Shown here: positions 31,733-39,935 of the stretch, one piece after another
How positions within the stretch are numbered: position 1 is the first letter of the stretch
Layout of the letters: every line of letters starts with the position of its first letter
NCBI RefSeq assembly: GCF_002848345.1
Contig: NZ_CP025429.1
Location: forward strand, 4,836,001 to 4,900,000
DNA length: 64,000 bases
Source: Chromobacterium sp. ATCC 53434
GTDB taxonomy: Bacteria; Pseudomonadota; Gammaproteobacteria; Burkholderiales; Chromobacteriaceae
Direction of reading: 5' to 3'
Translations under genes and position numbers: made by a program
Notes under the pieces: generated by a model
The model's input: the letters and a program-made list of their open reading frames with translations, nothing else
Told to the model about the DNA's origin: nothing
Databases searched by the model: none

Positions 31733-32887
31733 TTACAGGCCGACCCACTTGCCCTGCTTCAAGCGGTACAGCGACACGGTGGCGTTCTGGATGTCGCCCT
31801 TGGCGTCGAACTTCACCGGGCCGGTCACGCCCTGGTAGTCGGTCTTGGCGATTTCCGGCAGATACTTGGCCGGCTCGGCCGAGCCGGCGCGTTTCATCGC
31901 GGCGATCAGCACCTTGGCGGCGTCGTAGGTATACGGTGCGTAGGACTGGATGTCGGCCTGGAACTGTTGCTTGTACTTCTGGCTGAATTCGCCGTAGCCG
32001 GGCAGTTTTTCCTTCGGCGCGCCTGCGCTGGACGCGTAGCTGCCTTCGGCGCTGTCGCCGCCCAGCTTGGCGAATTCCGGCGTGTTGACGCCGTCGGCGC
32101 CCATGAAGGCGGCCTTGATGCCGAGCTTGGCCATCTGCTTGACCATCGGGCCGGCCTGGGCGTCCATGCCGCCGTAGAACAGCAGGTCGGGCTTCTCGCC
32201 CTTGACCGAGGTGAGCACCGCCATGAAGTCGGTGGCGGTGTTGGTGGTGAACTCGCGCTTGACCACCTTGGCGCCGGCCTGCTCGGCCGATTTGGCGAAA
32301 TCGTCGGCCAGGCCCTGGCCGTAGGTGGTGCGGTCGTCGATGACGGCGACGCGTTTGGCGCCTAATTTCTCCACCGCGTACTTGGCCAGCGCCTGCCCCT
32401 GCTGCACATCGTTGGCGATCAGGCGGTAGGTGTTGTGATAGCCCTGCTGGGTGAACGATGGGCTGGTGACCGAGCCGGAAATCATCGGGATGCCGGCGTC
32501 GGAGTAGATGCGGGAGGCGGGGATGGCTGCGCCGGAGGTCAGATGGCCGACGATGCCGGCGACTTTGGCGTCCACCATGCGCTGGGCGACCTGGGTGGCG
32601 ACCTTGGGATCGGCCTGGTCGTCTTCCGATACCACCTCGAAGGTGACCGGCTTGCCGTCCAGCACCAGTTTCTCGGCGTTGGCCTCCTGTACCGCCAGCT
32701 TGACGCCGTTGTCGGCGTCGCGCCCCCAGTGAGCGAAGGGACCGGTCAGCGGATTGGCGGTGCCGATCTTGACCACGATCGAGCCGGCGGCGGCCTGCTC
32801 CTGCTGCGGCGCCTGGCTGGCGGGTTTGTTACAGGCGGCGACGCCGGCCACCAAGGTGCACAGCAGCAGACTGTGTCGGGTTTTCAT
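31733..32887 (-). CDS. Branched-chain amino-acid ABC transporter substrate-binding lipoprotein
   Basis: The 384-residue protein has a lipobox-like signal (LVAGVAAC), a Gln/Ala linker, then the Leu/Ile/Val-binding (LivJ/LivK) fold: VVKIGTANPLTGPFAHWGRDADNGVKLAVQEAN, VVSEDDQADPKVATQVAQRMVD, GHLTSGAAIPASRIY and DDRTTYGQGLADDFAK. It should present leucine-type amino acids to a LivHMGF permease, but those genes are not in the window. It is a single gene between the rRNA operon and the tail locus. Confidence 0.93.
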   Translation of the reverse strand: MKTRHSLLLCTLVAGVAACNKPASQAPQQEQAAAGSIVVKIGTANPLTGPFAHWGRDADNGVKLAVQEANAEKLVLDGKPVTFEVVSEDDQADPKVATQVAQRMVDAKVAGIVGHLTSGAAIPASRIYSDAGIPMISGSVTSPSFTQQGYHNTYRLIANDVQQGQALAKYAVEKLGAKRVAVIDDRTTYGQGLADDFAKSAEQAGAKVVKREFTTNTATDFMAVLTSVKGEKPDLLFYGGMDAQAGPMVKQMAKLGIKAAFMGADGVNTPEFAKLGGDSAEGSYASSAGAPKEKLPGYGEFSQKYKQQFQADIQSYAPYTYDAAKVLIAAMKRAGSAEPAKYLPEIAKTDYQGVTGPVKFDAKGDIQNATVSLYRLKQGKWVGL

Positions 32888-32983
32888 GATGAATCTCTCC
32901 TGATGCTCTTTGTTTATTTTGATATTGCGCCGCTAGGCGTGAGCTTACTGTGTCGGCCGATCATGCTTTTGTCAATCGGCGCG

Positions 32984-33000
32984 GCGGCAGGATCTGCCGC
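32984..33000 (-). terminator. Short GC hairpin after the mor-like gene (weak)
   Basis: GCGGCAG at 32984-32990 pairs with CTGCCGC at 32994-33000 with a 3-base loop, 20 bases past the regulator's stop. No T-run follows on the minus strand, so the terminator role is only possible. Confidence 0.3.
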
Positions 33001-33020
33001 GGGAGAGCATTGCCGGATGG

Positions 33021-33341
33021 CTAAACGGCCTTGCGCGCGTTCTTGATGATCTTGTACACCCACTGCACCGAAATGCCGTGCTTCTGCGCCAGCGAGGCAT
33101 GGTTGGCGCCGTTGAATTCCGCCAGGATCTGGCGGTCGCGTTCGGCCGACTTGCTGCTTCTGTCCAATGGGAAATAGACGTTCTGTCCGCCCCAGTGCTG
33201 GGCCATGCGGCGGGTGATCTCGTGGGCGATCTTTTCCGCTTGCCGGCTTTCGGTATTGGCCAGTTGTTGCAAGGCCGCCGTGATGTGGTCGGCCAGGTCG
33301 GCCAGCAGTTCCGGTCCCTTGCTGCGAAGTTGAGCCTGCAT
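33021..33341 (-). CDS. Mor/C-family transcription activator of the tail locus
   Basis: The 106-residue product matches the Mu Mor/C family: an N-terminal dimerisation helix region (LLADLADHITAALQQL), the GGQNVYFPLD strand that enters the DNA minor groove, and a helix-turn-helix (RDRQILAEFNGANHASLAQKHGISVQWVYKIIKNARK). The ATG at 33339-33341 gives the usual length. Mor and C activate middle and late phage promoters by contacting RNA polymerase. Here it diverges from a tail operon and is the only regulator in it, so it is the likely switch for tail synthesis. Confidence 0.9.
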   Translation of the reverse strand: MQAQLRSKGPELLADLADHITAALQQLANTESRQAEKIAHEITRRMAQHWGGQNVYFPLDRSSKSAERDRQILAEFNGANHASLAQKHGISVQWVYKIIKNARKAV

Positions 33342-33360
33342 GCGCGCTCCCGCGTCGATT

Positions 33361-33384
33361 TTGTTCCGATGGGGGCATTGTTCC
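33361..33384. promoter_or_regulatory. Direct repeats in the mor-like promoter region
   Basis: TTGTTCC occurs at 33361-33367 and again at 33378-33384, 17 bases apart, starting 20 bases upstream of the mor-like start. This could be an operator or autoregulatory site. The rest of the 189-base spacer to 33575 shows no other clear signal. Confidence 0.4.
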
Positions 33385-33575
33385 ATTTCCCCGTCGCCGC
33401 GGCCGGATGACCGCTGTCAGCGCGATGTCAGTGCCGGATTTAGTAATAGCGGCTACAAGAAACCCCATCCCCCAATCCTGCATTCTCCGCATCGTCCGGT
33501 AAGCACTTTCGCTGGCCGGCGGTCCGGGCGCGGTTTTGGCGCGTCTCTTTTCTCCCCCTTGCTTGGAGCTTCGTC

Positions 33576-34034
33576 GTGGCAAGCACTTCCCAGATTGTCG
33601 GCGCGCTATTGGCGCGTCTGCGCGGCGCGGCGCCGCAACTGACCGTCGAGTATTACGCCGGCGCCGAGGACGACTATCCGCTGGCGCATCCACGGGGCGC
33701 GGCGCTGCTGTGCCTGCGCGGCAGCCAGTTCGGCCCGTTGCGGGACGGCTATGGCCAGGTGCGCACGCTGCAACTGGCGATCACGGTGCTGCTGAACCAG
33801 CGCGACGCCGGCCTGGGGGATTGCGACGCGCTGGACGCGATACGGCAGGCCTGCCTGGGCTTCGCCCTCCCGGATTGCCAGCCGGCGTGGCTGCTGTCGG
33901 AAACCTTCCTGGGTTACCGCGACGGCGTGGCCCGCTACGCGATCGCCTTGGCCACCGACACCCTGCAGGTGACGGCGGCCGACCCGGAACCTTTGATCGT
34001 GCTTAACGCAGTCTCATACGAGGAGCAACCATGA
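33576..34034 (+). CDS. Phage Gp37-family tail protein
   Basis: The 152-residue protein (GTG start after GGAG) resembles the Mu gp37/DUF1834 family that precedes DUF2635 and the sheath gene in Mu-like tail operons: QIVGALLARLRGAAPQLTVEYYAG at the start and RYAIALATDTLQVT at the end. It is the first gene of the plus-strand tail operon and overlaps the next gene by four bases. Its role is probably at the tail terminus, by position; the family has no firm biochemical role. Confidence 0.75.
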   Translation: MASTSQIVGALLARLRGAAPQLTVEYYAGAEDDYPLAHPRGAALLCLRGSQFGPLRDGYGQVRTLQLAITVLLNQRDAGLGDCDALDAIRQACLGFALPDCQPAWLLSETFLGYRDGVARYAIALATDTLQVTAADPEPLIVLNAVSYEEQP

Positions 34035-34225
34035 AGTATCTGTATTCCGGTCCGATCAGCGGCGTCACCCTGGGCGACGGCCAGGAAATCATGCTGTTTC
34101 CCGGCAAGGAAGTGGAGATGCCGGAACAACACAGCTACACCCGCACCCTGGTGGCGCTGGGCTATCTGAATGCGCAGCCCGCCGCCGAGGCAGTCCCTTC
34201 CCATACCGCTGAACAAGGAGAGTAA
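34031..34225 (+). CDS. DUF2635 tail protein (Mu gp38-like)
   Basis: A 64-residue protein, MKYLYSGPISGVTLGDGQEI then LFPGKEVEMPEQHSYTRTLVALGYL, characteristic of the DUF2635 proteins that sit just before sheath genes in Mu-type phages. AGGAG precedes the start, which overlaps the gp37 stop (ATGA). Function unknown. Confidence 0.8.
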   Translation: MKYLYSGPISGVTLGDGQEIMLFPGKEVEMPEQHSYTRTLVALGYLNAQPAAEAVPSHTAEQGE

Positions 34226-34227
34226 GC

Positions 34228-35655
34228 ATGGCGGCAAACTATCTGCATGGCGTTGAAACGATCGAAGTCGAGCGCGGCCCGCGTCCGGTGCGCACCGTCA
34301 AGTCGGCGGTGATCGGCCTGATCGGCACCGCGCCGGCCGGCGCGGTCAACGCGACGACGCTGACTCTGTCGGAAAAGGACGCGGCGGCCTTCGGCCCGCA
34401 GTTGCCGGGCTTCACCATTCCGCAGGCGCTGACCGCGATCTACGATCACGGCGCCGGCACCGTCGTGGTGATCAATGTGTTGGATCCTGCCGTGCACAAG
34501 AGCTCGGTGGCGGCCGAAACCGCGGCCTTGGATCCGCTCACCGATTTCGTCCGCCTGAAGAACCCGGCCGTCGCCAATGTGGTGGTCAAGAGCGCGGATG
34601 GCAACACGAGCTATGTCGCCGACAAGGACTACGCGCTGGATGCGGCCTACGGCAAGATCACCCGCCTGAAGACCGGCGCCATCGCCATCGGCGCCGGCCT
34701 GAAGGTCAGCTACGACTACGCCGATCCGTCCAAGGTGACCGCCGCCGACATCATCGGCGCCGTCAACGCCGCCGGCAACCGCACCGGCATCAAGGCCTTG
34801 CAGGACACCTATAACAAGTTCGGCTTCTTCGCCAAACTGCTGATCGCCCCGGGCTTCTGCACCCAGAACACCGTGGCCGTGGAAATGGCGTCCATGGCCG
34901 ACAAGCTGGACGCCATCGCCTACGTCGACGCGCCGATCGGCACCGCCTTCGCCGACGTTCTGGCAGGCCGCGGCCCGGCCGGCACCATCAACTTCAACAC
35001 CTCCAGCGACCGCGTCCGCCTGTGCTACCCGAACGTGATGGTGGCCGACGGCAACGGCGGCCTGCGCTACGAGCCGCTGTCGTCCCGCGCCGCCGGCCTG
35101 CGCGCCAAGGTGGACAACAGCAAGGGCTTCTGGTGGTCCAGCTCCAACCAGGAACTGGCCGGCGTGGTCGGCGTCGAGCGTCAGCTGACCGCGATGATCG
35201 ACGACCCGAACTGCGAAGTGAACCAGCTGAACGCCAGCGGCATCACCACCGTGTTCAACAGCTACGGCTCCGGCTTCCGCCTGTGGGGCAACCGCACCGC
35301 GGCCTGGCCGACCGTCAGCCACATGCGCAACTTCGAGAACGTGCGCCGCACCGGCGACGTGATCAACGAGTCGATCCGCTACTTCAGCCAGCAATTCATC
35401 GACATGCCGCTGAACCAGGCGACCATCGACGCGCTGGTGGAGTCGGTGAACGGCTACGGCCGCAAGCTGATCGGCGACGGCGCGCTGCTGGGCTTCAAGG
35501 CCTGGTTCGATCCGGCGCGCAATCCGCAGACCGAGCTGTCCGCCGGCCATCTGCTGATCAGCTACAAGTACACGGTGGCGCCGCCGCTGGAACGCCTGAC
35601 CTTTGAAACCGAGATCACCTCGGAATACCTGCTCAGCCTGAAGGGAGGCAATTAA
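34228..35655 (+). CDS. Contractile tail sheath protein
   Basis: The 475-residue protein matches phage contractile sheath proteins (P2 FI/Mu L type). It has LHGVETIEVERGPRPVRTVKSAVIGLIGTAP at the N-terminus, a variable mid domain, SMADKLDAIAYVDAPIG, then the conserved C-terminal region GFWWSSSNQELAGVVGVERQLTAMIDDPNCEVNQLNASGITTVF, RLWGNRTAAWPT and the terminal handshake strand. It polymerises around the tube and contracts to drive the spike through the target envelope. Translation follows AAGGAG. Confidence 0.96.
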   Translation: MAANYLHGVETIEVERGPRPVRTVKSAVIGLIGTAPAGAVNATTLTLSEKDAAAFGPQLPGFTIPQALTAIYDHGAGTVVVINVLDPAVHKSSVAAETAALDPLTDFVRLKNPAVANVVVKSADGNTSYVADKDYALDAAYGKITRLKTGAIAIGAGLKVSYDYADPSKVTAADIIGAVNAAGNRTGIKALQDTYNKFGFFAKLLIAPGFCTQNTVAVEMASMADKLDAIAYVDAPIGTAFADVLAGRGPAGTINFNTSSDRVRLCYPNVMVADGNGGLRYEPLSSRAAGLRAKVDNSKGFWWSSSNQELAGVVGVERQLTAMIDDPNCEVNQLNASGITTVFNSYGSGFRLWGNRTAAWPTVSHMRNFENVRRTGDVINESIRYFSQQFIDMPLNQATIDALVESVNGYGRKLIGDGALLGFKAWFDPARNPQTELSAGHLLISYKYTVAPPLERLTFETEITSEYLLSLKGGN

Positions 35656-35657
35656 TC

Positions 35658-36182
35658 ATGGCCGGCAAGATTGAAATCAACCGCATCACCAACGCCAACA
35701 TCTACATCAACGGCAACTCGCTCTTGGGCCGTGCCGAAGAGATCAAGCTGCCGGACGTGTCCGCCATCATGCAGGAGCACAAGGCGCTGGGCATGGTAGG
35801 CAAGATCGAGCTGCCGGCCGGCTTCGAGAAGCTGGAAGGCGAGATCAAATGGAACTCGCTGTACAAGGACGTGGCCAAGATCATCGCCAATCCGTTCCAG
35901 GCGGTGCAGCTGCAGGCCCGTTCCAGCATCGAGACCTACGGTTCGCAAGGCCGTCTGCAGCAGGTCAGCCTGGTCACCTTCCTGACCGTGATGTTCAAGA
36001 AGAACCCGCTGGGCACCTTCAAGCAGCATGAGAACGCCGACTTCAGCTCCGCCTTCACCGCCACCTACGTCAAGCAGGTGGTGGACGGCGAGGACATCCT
36101 GGAGCTGGACTACATGGCCAACATCTTCCGCGTAGGCGGCAGCGACATGCTGGAGCTGTATCGCCAGAACATCGGCGGCTGA
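35658..36182 (+). CDS. Tail tube protein (P2 FII-like)
   Basis: The 174-residue protein resembles the P2 major tail tube family: RITNANIYINGNSLLGRAEEIKLPDVSAIMQEHKALGMVGKIELPAGFEKLEGEIKW and the C-terminal YVKQVVDGEDILELDYMANIFRVGGSDML. The opening LPDVSAIMQEHKALGM-like motif is typical of FII. It is two bases after the sheath stop, behind GGAGG. It forms the rigid inner tube. It is followed by a strong terminator, so sheath and tube form one high-level unit. Confidence 0.95.
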   Translation: MAGKIEINRITNANIYINGNSLLGRAEEIKLPDVSAIMQEHKALGMVGKIELPAGFEKLEGEIKWNSLYKDVAKIIANPFQAVQLQARSSIETYGSQGRLQQVSLVTFLTVMFKKNPLGTFKQHENADFSSAFTATYVKQVVDGEDILELDYMANIFRVGGSDMLELYRQNIGG

Positions 36183-36222
36183 TCCCGGCGCGCCCGCGGG
36201 CCTGGCCCGCGGAGCCTGGGCG

Positions 36223-36265
36223 CGGCCGGCGGGGAGGGCGCCTCCCGACCCCGCCGGCCGTTTTT
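36223..36265 (+). terminator. Strong rho-independent terminator inside the tail locus
   Basis: CGGCCGGCGGGG at 36223-36234 pairs perfectly with CCCCGCCGGCCG at 36249-36260, followed by TTTTT at 36261-36265. It separates the abundant sheath and tube genes from the chaperone and tape measure genes. Confidence 0.92.
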
Positions 36266-36276
36266 AAAGCGAATCG

Positions 36277-36320
36277 CTAAAGCGCTTTCGCATACCCCCG
36301 ATGCCCACAGCCGGAAAATG
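36277..36320 (+). promoter_or_regulatory. Junction element D, possible restart promoter (CTAAAGCGCTTT)
   Basis: Just after the terminator, CTAAAGCGCTTT (36277-36288) has the CTAAA-N4-TTT form seen at three later module junctions, and AAATGAC follows at 36315. Its match is weaker than that of the other three. Confidence 0.35.
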
Positions 36321-36351
36321 ACGGCATCACAACCCGCTTCAAGGAGCCATC

Positions 36352-36606
36352 ATGCAGATCAAGCTGCAATACCCGTTCACCAACGCCGCCGGTCAACGCA
36401 TCGAAGTGCTGGAAGTGTCGCGCCTGAAGCGCGCCGATCTGAAGGCCGCCAGCCATCACAGCCAGGACGACGCCGACCAGGAGGATTTCCTGTTCGCCCG
36501 CATGACCGGCCTGACGCTGGAAGACATCGATCAGCTGGACATCGCCGACAGCCGCGCGCTGGCCGACACCTTTCGTGAAATGGTCGGCGGATCCGACAAC
36601 GCTTAA
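36352..36606 (+). CDS. Tail assembly chaperone (gpE/gp41-like)
   Basis: The 84-residue protein, MQIKLQYPFTNAAGQRIEVLEVSRLKRADLKAA with an acidic middle and LTLEDIDQLDIADSRALADTFREMVG, fits the family of short tail chaperones (E/41/14) that always precede the tape measure gene. It starts after AAGGAG. The chaperone coats the tape measure protein before tube assembly. Its 3' end overlaps a second frame that can extend it by frameshifting. Confidence 0.85.
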   Translation: MQIKLQYPFTNAAGQRIEVLEVSRLKRADLKAASHHSQDDADQEDFLFARMTGLTLEDIDQLDIADSRALADTFREMVGGSDNA

Positions 36607-36760
36607 GTCCTTCGACGAGGTCCTGCTGACCGTGCTGGGCCTGCCGCCGTCGGAGATCGACGCGCTGGCGATGGACGACTACTGGTTCTGGTGCGAGGTC
36701 GCCGAGCGGGAAGTCCAACGCCGCGGCGAACGCCAGCAGCAATTGCTGGATGCCATCTAG
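36575..36760 (+). CDS. Frameshift extension of the tail chaperone (GpE'-like)
   Basis: This 61-codon frame resembles GpE: FDEVLLTVLGLPPSEIDALAMDDYWFWCEVAEREVQRR. Its only possible start is a GTG at 36575 without a Shine-Dalgarno, and the frame is open back to 36506, inside the chaperone gene. It lies in the +1/-2 frame relative to that gene. Phage tail chaperones of P2, lambda and Mu make a longer product by programmed frameshift; Mu uses a -2 shift. The slip site must lie in 36506-36606. Confidence 0.75.
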   Translation: MKWSADPTTLKSFDEVLLTVLGLPPSEIDALAMDDYWFWCEVAEREVQRRGERQQQLLDAI

Positions 36761-36868
36761 GGCGGCTGTCCGGCCGCTTCCTGCCCGAATCTTTTCCTGA
36801 TCGGCCGCCTCCCGCTTGCCGGGACGGGGCCGATCGCCCTTTCCATTCCCCAAACACAGGCAATCACC

Positions 36869-38986
36869 ATGGTAAGCGAGTTTTTCATCGGCCTTAAGGT
36901 GGGCGCGACGCTGTCCGGGGTGTTCGACAACGCCTTCCGCTCGGCCCGCGCGGCAATGGACGATCTGCGCAAGTGCAGCCTGCGCTTGTCCGACGCGCAG
37001 AAAGACCTGGCCGGCAATGTCGAACGCACCCGCCGGGCCTATGCCGGCCTGGACCTGGCGCGGCTGGACAGCCAGCACCGCCGGCTGGAGTCCACGCTGG
37101 GGCGCTTGACCCGCCAGCACGAGGCTTGGCAGGCCAGCCTGCGCCGCGGCCAGGCGCTGAAAGCCACCCTGAACCTGCAACAGACCCGCCGGATCGAGAT
37201 ATTGACCTCGGTCCGGCTCAGCGCCGTCATCCGCCTGGTGGAGGAGAAGGTGGACCGGCAGCGGCGCGAGCACGACAAGGCCAGGCGCGACAGGCCGTCA
37301 GCCGACAGGAAACGGCCGGCCAAGCGCGGCGGCAAGGGCGGCGAGCGCAAAGGCGGCGACGGCGACGCCGCCGCTTCGGCCAAGCGGGGCGCGGCCGTCG
37401 CGAAAGCGAAGAGGAAGTCGGCCAAGGCGGCCGGCAAGTCCAAGCCCGGCAAGGCAGTCGCCGAGGCGAAGAGGAAATCGGCGAAGCCGGCGGCCAAATC
37501 TAAGCCCGGCAAGGCGGTCACCGAGGCGAAGAAGAAATCGGCGAAGCCGGCGGCCAAATCGAAGCCCGGCAAGGCAGTCGCCGAGGCGAAGAGGAAATCG
37601 GCGAAGCCGGCGGCCAAATCGAAGCCCGGCAAGGCAGTCGCCGAGGCGAAGAAGAAATCGACGAAGCCGGCGGCCAAATCGAAGCCCGGCAAGGTGGTCA
37701 CCGCGGCGAAGAAGAAATCGGCGAAGCCGGCGGCCAAGTCGAAGCCGGGCAAGGCGGTCGCCGCGACGAAGAAGAAATCGGCCAAGCCAGCAGCCAAATC
37801 GAAGCCGGGCCAGGCCGTCGCCGGGGCCAAGCGGAAGTCGGCCAAGTCCGGCGCCTGGCTGGACAAGGCCATCAAGGCCACCGACAGGCTCAAGCGCGGC
37901 AGCGAGCTCGGCGGGAAGCTGAGCGGCGGCGCGGCCAAGGCGCTGCGCACCGATATCGGCCGCAAGCTGTACGAGAAGGCGCGCGCCAAGCTGAACCCGA
38001 TGCTGGGCGACCGCCTGCCGGATACCGACCGGGCGCTGGAGCTGCTGGACAAGGGGACGGAGTACAGCGAGACGGCGTCGAAATACCTGGGCAAGACCGG
38101 CGCCGCGCTGAAGGCTTACCGGAATACCAAGGGCGGCGTCGTGAAGAAGCTGCTGGCGGCCGGCGCCGGCTTTCTGAAGGACGGCGACGACGAGAAGGAC
38201 GGCGAATCGTCGCGCGCAGCGAAAGGGAAGAAGGCCGGCGCGAAGAAAGCCGCTGCGCGATCGGCGGTCAAGCCCGGCGCGGCGCTGAAGGAGGCGCGCG
38301 CGGCGGGCTCCATCGGCAAGACCTTGGGCGGCGCGCGCGGGCTGCTGAAGGGCGCCTTGCACAAGGCGGGAGCCGTCGGCGACGTGCTCAGCCTGGGCAT
38401 GGATCTGGCGGCGATCCGGCAATCGAAGCTGGGCGCGCAGGCCAAGTCGGCGGCCTACGGCAAGGCGTTGGGCGGCGCCGCGGGTTCAGTCGCCGGCGGC
38501 GCGGCCGGCGCGGCGCTGGGCAGCCTGCTGGGGCCGGTCGGAACCCTGGTCGGCCAGCAGGCCGGCAGCTGGCTGGGGCAGAAGGGCGGCGAGTGGCTGG
38601 GCGAGAAGGCCGGCGCCTGGTGGGGACGCCGCGCCGCGCCGCCGAAGCCGGTGACCGCGCCCAAGCCGGTCGCCACCGCCAAGCCGACGCCGAAACCGGT
38701 TGCCAAACCGCAAGCCGCGGCAGCCCGCTCCGGCGAACAAGCCAGGCAGACCGAGCAGCTGCAGCGCATCCGGCAGGCGGCAGGCAAGACCTCGGCCAAG
38801 ACCGCCGGTTCCGCCGCCGTGTTCAACATCACCTTCTCGCCGCAGATCACCGTTAACGGCGCCTCGTCCTCCGGCGTCAAGCAGCAGGTCCAGCAGGCGA
38901 TGCAGCTGTCCTTCGCCGAGTTCGAGCGGCTGATGAAGCGCTACGAGGCCGACCGGCAGCGGCGCAGCTACGCGGCGCGGGCTTGA
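36869..38986 (+). CDS. Tail tape measure protein with histone-H1-like repeats
   Basis: The 705-residue protein follows the chaperone pair, as tape measures do. Residues 1-125 are helical with heptad character. Residues about 140-330 are extremely rich in Lys/Ala/Ser/Pro and contain seven 20-residue repeats. Residues about 520-590 hold Gly/Ala-rich hydrophobic segments (GGAAGSVAGGAAGAALGSLLGPVG) usual for tape measures. The end is an amphipathic helix (QQVQQAMQLSFAEFERLMKRYEAD). The protein sets tail length and is later released through the target membrane. The basic repeat domain is abnormal for the family. Confidence 0.88.
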   Translation: MVSEFFIGLKVGATLSGVFDNAFRSARAAMDDLRKCSLRLSDAQKDLAGNVERTRRAYAGLDLARLDSQHRRLESTLGRLTRQHEAWQASLRRGQALKATLNLQQTRRIEILTSVRLSAVIRLVEEKVDRQRREHDKARRDRPSADRKRPAKRGGKGGERKGGDGDAAASAKRGAAVAKAKRKSAKAAGKSKPGKAVAEAKRKSAKPAAKSKPGKAVTEAKKKSAKPAAKSKPGKAVAEAKRKSAKPAAKSKPGKAVAEAKKKSTKPAAKSKPGKVVTAAKKKSAKPAAKSKPGKAVAATKKKSAKPAAKSKPGQAVAGAKRKSAKSGAWLDKAIKATDRLKRGSELGGKLSGGAAKALRTDIGRKLYEKARAKLNPMLGDRLPDTDRALELLDKGTEYSETASKYLGKTGAALKAYRNTKGGVVKKLLAAGAGFLKDGDDEKDGESSRAAKGKKAGAKKAAARSAVKPGAALKEARAAGSIGKTLGGARGLLKGALHKAGAVGDVLSLGMDLAAIRQSKLGAQAKSAAYGKALGGAAGSVAGGAAGAALGSLLGPVGTLVGQQAGSWLGQKGGEWLGEKAGAWWGRRAAPPKPVTAPKPVATAKPTPKPVAKPQAAAARSGEQARQTEQLQRIRQAAGKTSAKTAGSAAVFNITFSPQITVNGASSSGVKQQVQQAMQLSFAEFERLMKRYEADRQRRSYAARA
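37436..37855 (+). repeat. Seven tandem 60-bp repeats in the tape measure gene
   Basis: Seven in-frame 60-base units encode variants of KSKPGKAVAEAKRKSAKPAA, preceded by one degenerate unit from about 37379. Units differ by a few codons (for example AEAKRK, TEAKKK, ATKKK). The high nucleotide identity points to recent tandem expansion. The peptide resembles the Lys/Ala/Pro tails of histone H1 and of bacterial H1-like proteins. Confidence 0.95.
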
Positions 38987-39017
38987 GGAGACGCATCGAT
39001 GAAGAAAGGAGCAAACG

Positions 39018-39932
39018 ATGTACGCGGTATTGGGTGATATCGAGTTCGATCTGATCAGCTATTTCGACGGTCTGGAACAGCGCGGCGGCAGCGATTACGC
39101 CGAGCACGCGCGGATAGGCGGCAAGCCGGTGCTGCAGTTCGTAGGCGACCGGCTGGACGAGGTTCGCATCGACCTGGTGCTGCACGCCGCCTATTGCCAG
39201 CCGGACGCCGAGCTGCAGCGGCTGCACGCCGCCCGGCAGACGCACCAGGCGCTGGCGCTGGTATTGGGTAACGGCGATCACAAGGGGCATTTCGTGATCA
39301 CCGAATTGACCAGCACCGGCCGTCAGAGCGACCGCAGCGGCAGCCTGCTGGCGGTGGAGGCGCAGCTGTCGCTGCGCGAATTCCGCGGCCAGGCGGCGCC
39401 GGCGCCGAAGCCCGGCTTGTTGGGCAGCGTCAGCGGCCTGCCGCAGGCCAAGCTGCAGCAGTCGCTGGCCGGCGCCGGCTTCAAGCCGGACCTGTCCGGT
39501 CTCAGCAAGGCGCTGTCGCAGGCCAAGACCATGGCGGTCAAGGCGCGCCAGGTAGTCAACGACGTGCGCGAACTGAAGGACCTGGCGCGACGCGATCCGC
39601 TGTCGGCGCTGGGCCGGGTGCCCGGCGTGCTGGGCGACGTGCAGGCGGCGGTGCCCGGCATCGCCCAGGGCGTGGAGCGACTGAATCAGTTCATCCAGCC
39701 GTATTCGCGGCTGGCTGAGAGCATCAAGCCGCTGATCCCGCAGTTTCAGGCCATGGGCCGCCAGCTTGGCGCGCTGGCCGAGACGATGCAGGGCTGCACG
39801 CTGGACAACGTCGCCGACAAGCTGGGCAAGGCGGAGGCGACGGTCCGCGATATCGACAAAAACTGGCCGGCCCGCGACATCGAAATGGCGAAGCTGGCCG
39901 CCAAAGCGGTGTTGCGCCGCATTCTGGAGTGA
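39018..39932 (+). CDS. Tail protein gpU with long C-terminal extension
   Basis: Residues 1-130 match P2 gpU: MYAVLGDIEFDLISYFDGLEQRGGSDYAEHARIGGKPVLQFVGDRLDEVRIDLVLHA and HFVITELTSTGRQSDRSGSLLAVEAQLSLREF. The remaining 170 residues are a helical extension (QAKTMAVKARQVVNDVRELKDLARRDPLSALGRVPGVLGDV) not found in the short P2 protein. AAGGAG precedes the start. gpU is a tail completion or baseplate-proximal protein needed for assembly. It is followed after 3 bases by gpX. Confidence 0.88.
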   Translation: MYAVLGDIEFDLISYFDGLEQRGGSDYAEHARIGGKPVLQFVGDRLDEVRIDLVLHAAYCQPDAELQRLHAARQTHQALALVLGNGDHKGHFVITELTSTGRQSDRSGSLLAVEAQLSLREFRGQAAPAPKPGLLGSVSGLPQAKLQQSLAGAGFKPDLSGLSKALSQAKTMAVKARQVVNDVRELKDLARRDPLSALGRVPGVLGDVQAAVPGIAQGVERLNQFIQPYSRLAESIKPLIPQFQAMGRQLGALAETMQGCTLDNVADKLGKAEATVRDIDKNWPARDIEMAKLAAKAVLRRILE

Positions 39933-39935
39933 ACC

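Noticed and set aside
37436..37855. CRISPR array or minisatellite reading of the 60-bp repeats
   Set aside because: Units are contiguous without unique spacers, stay in frame and code within the tape measure gene; no cas genes are near.
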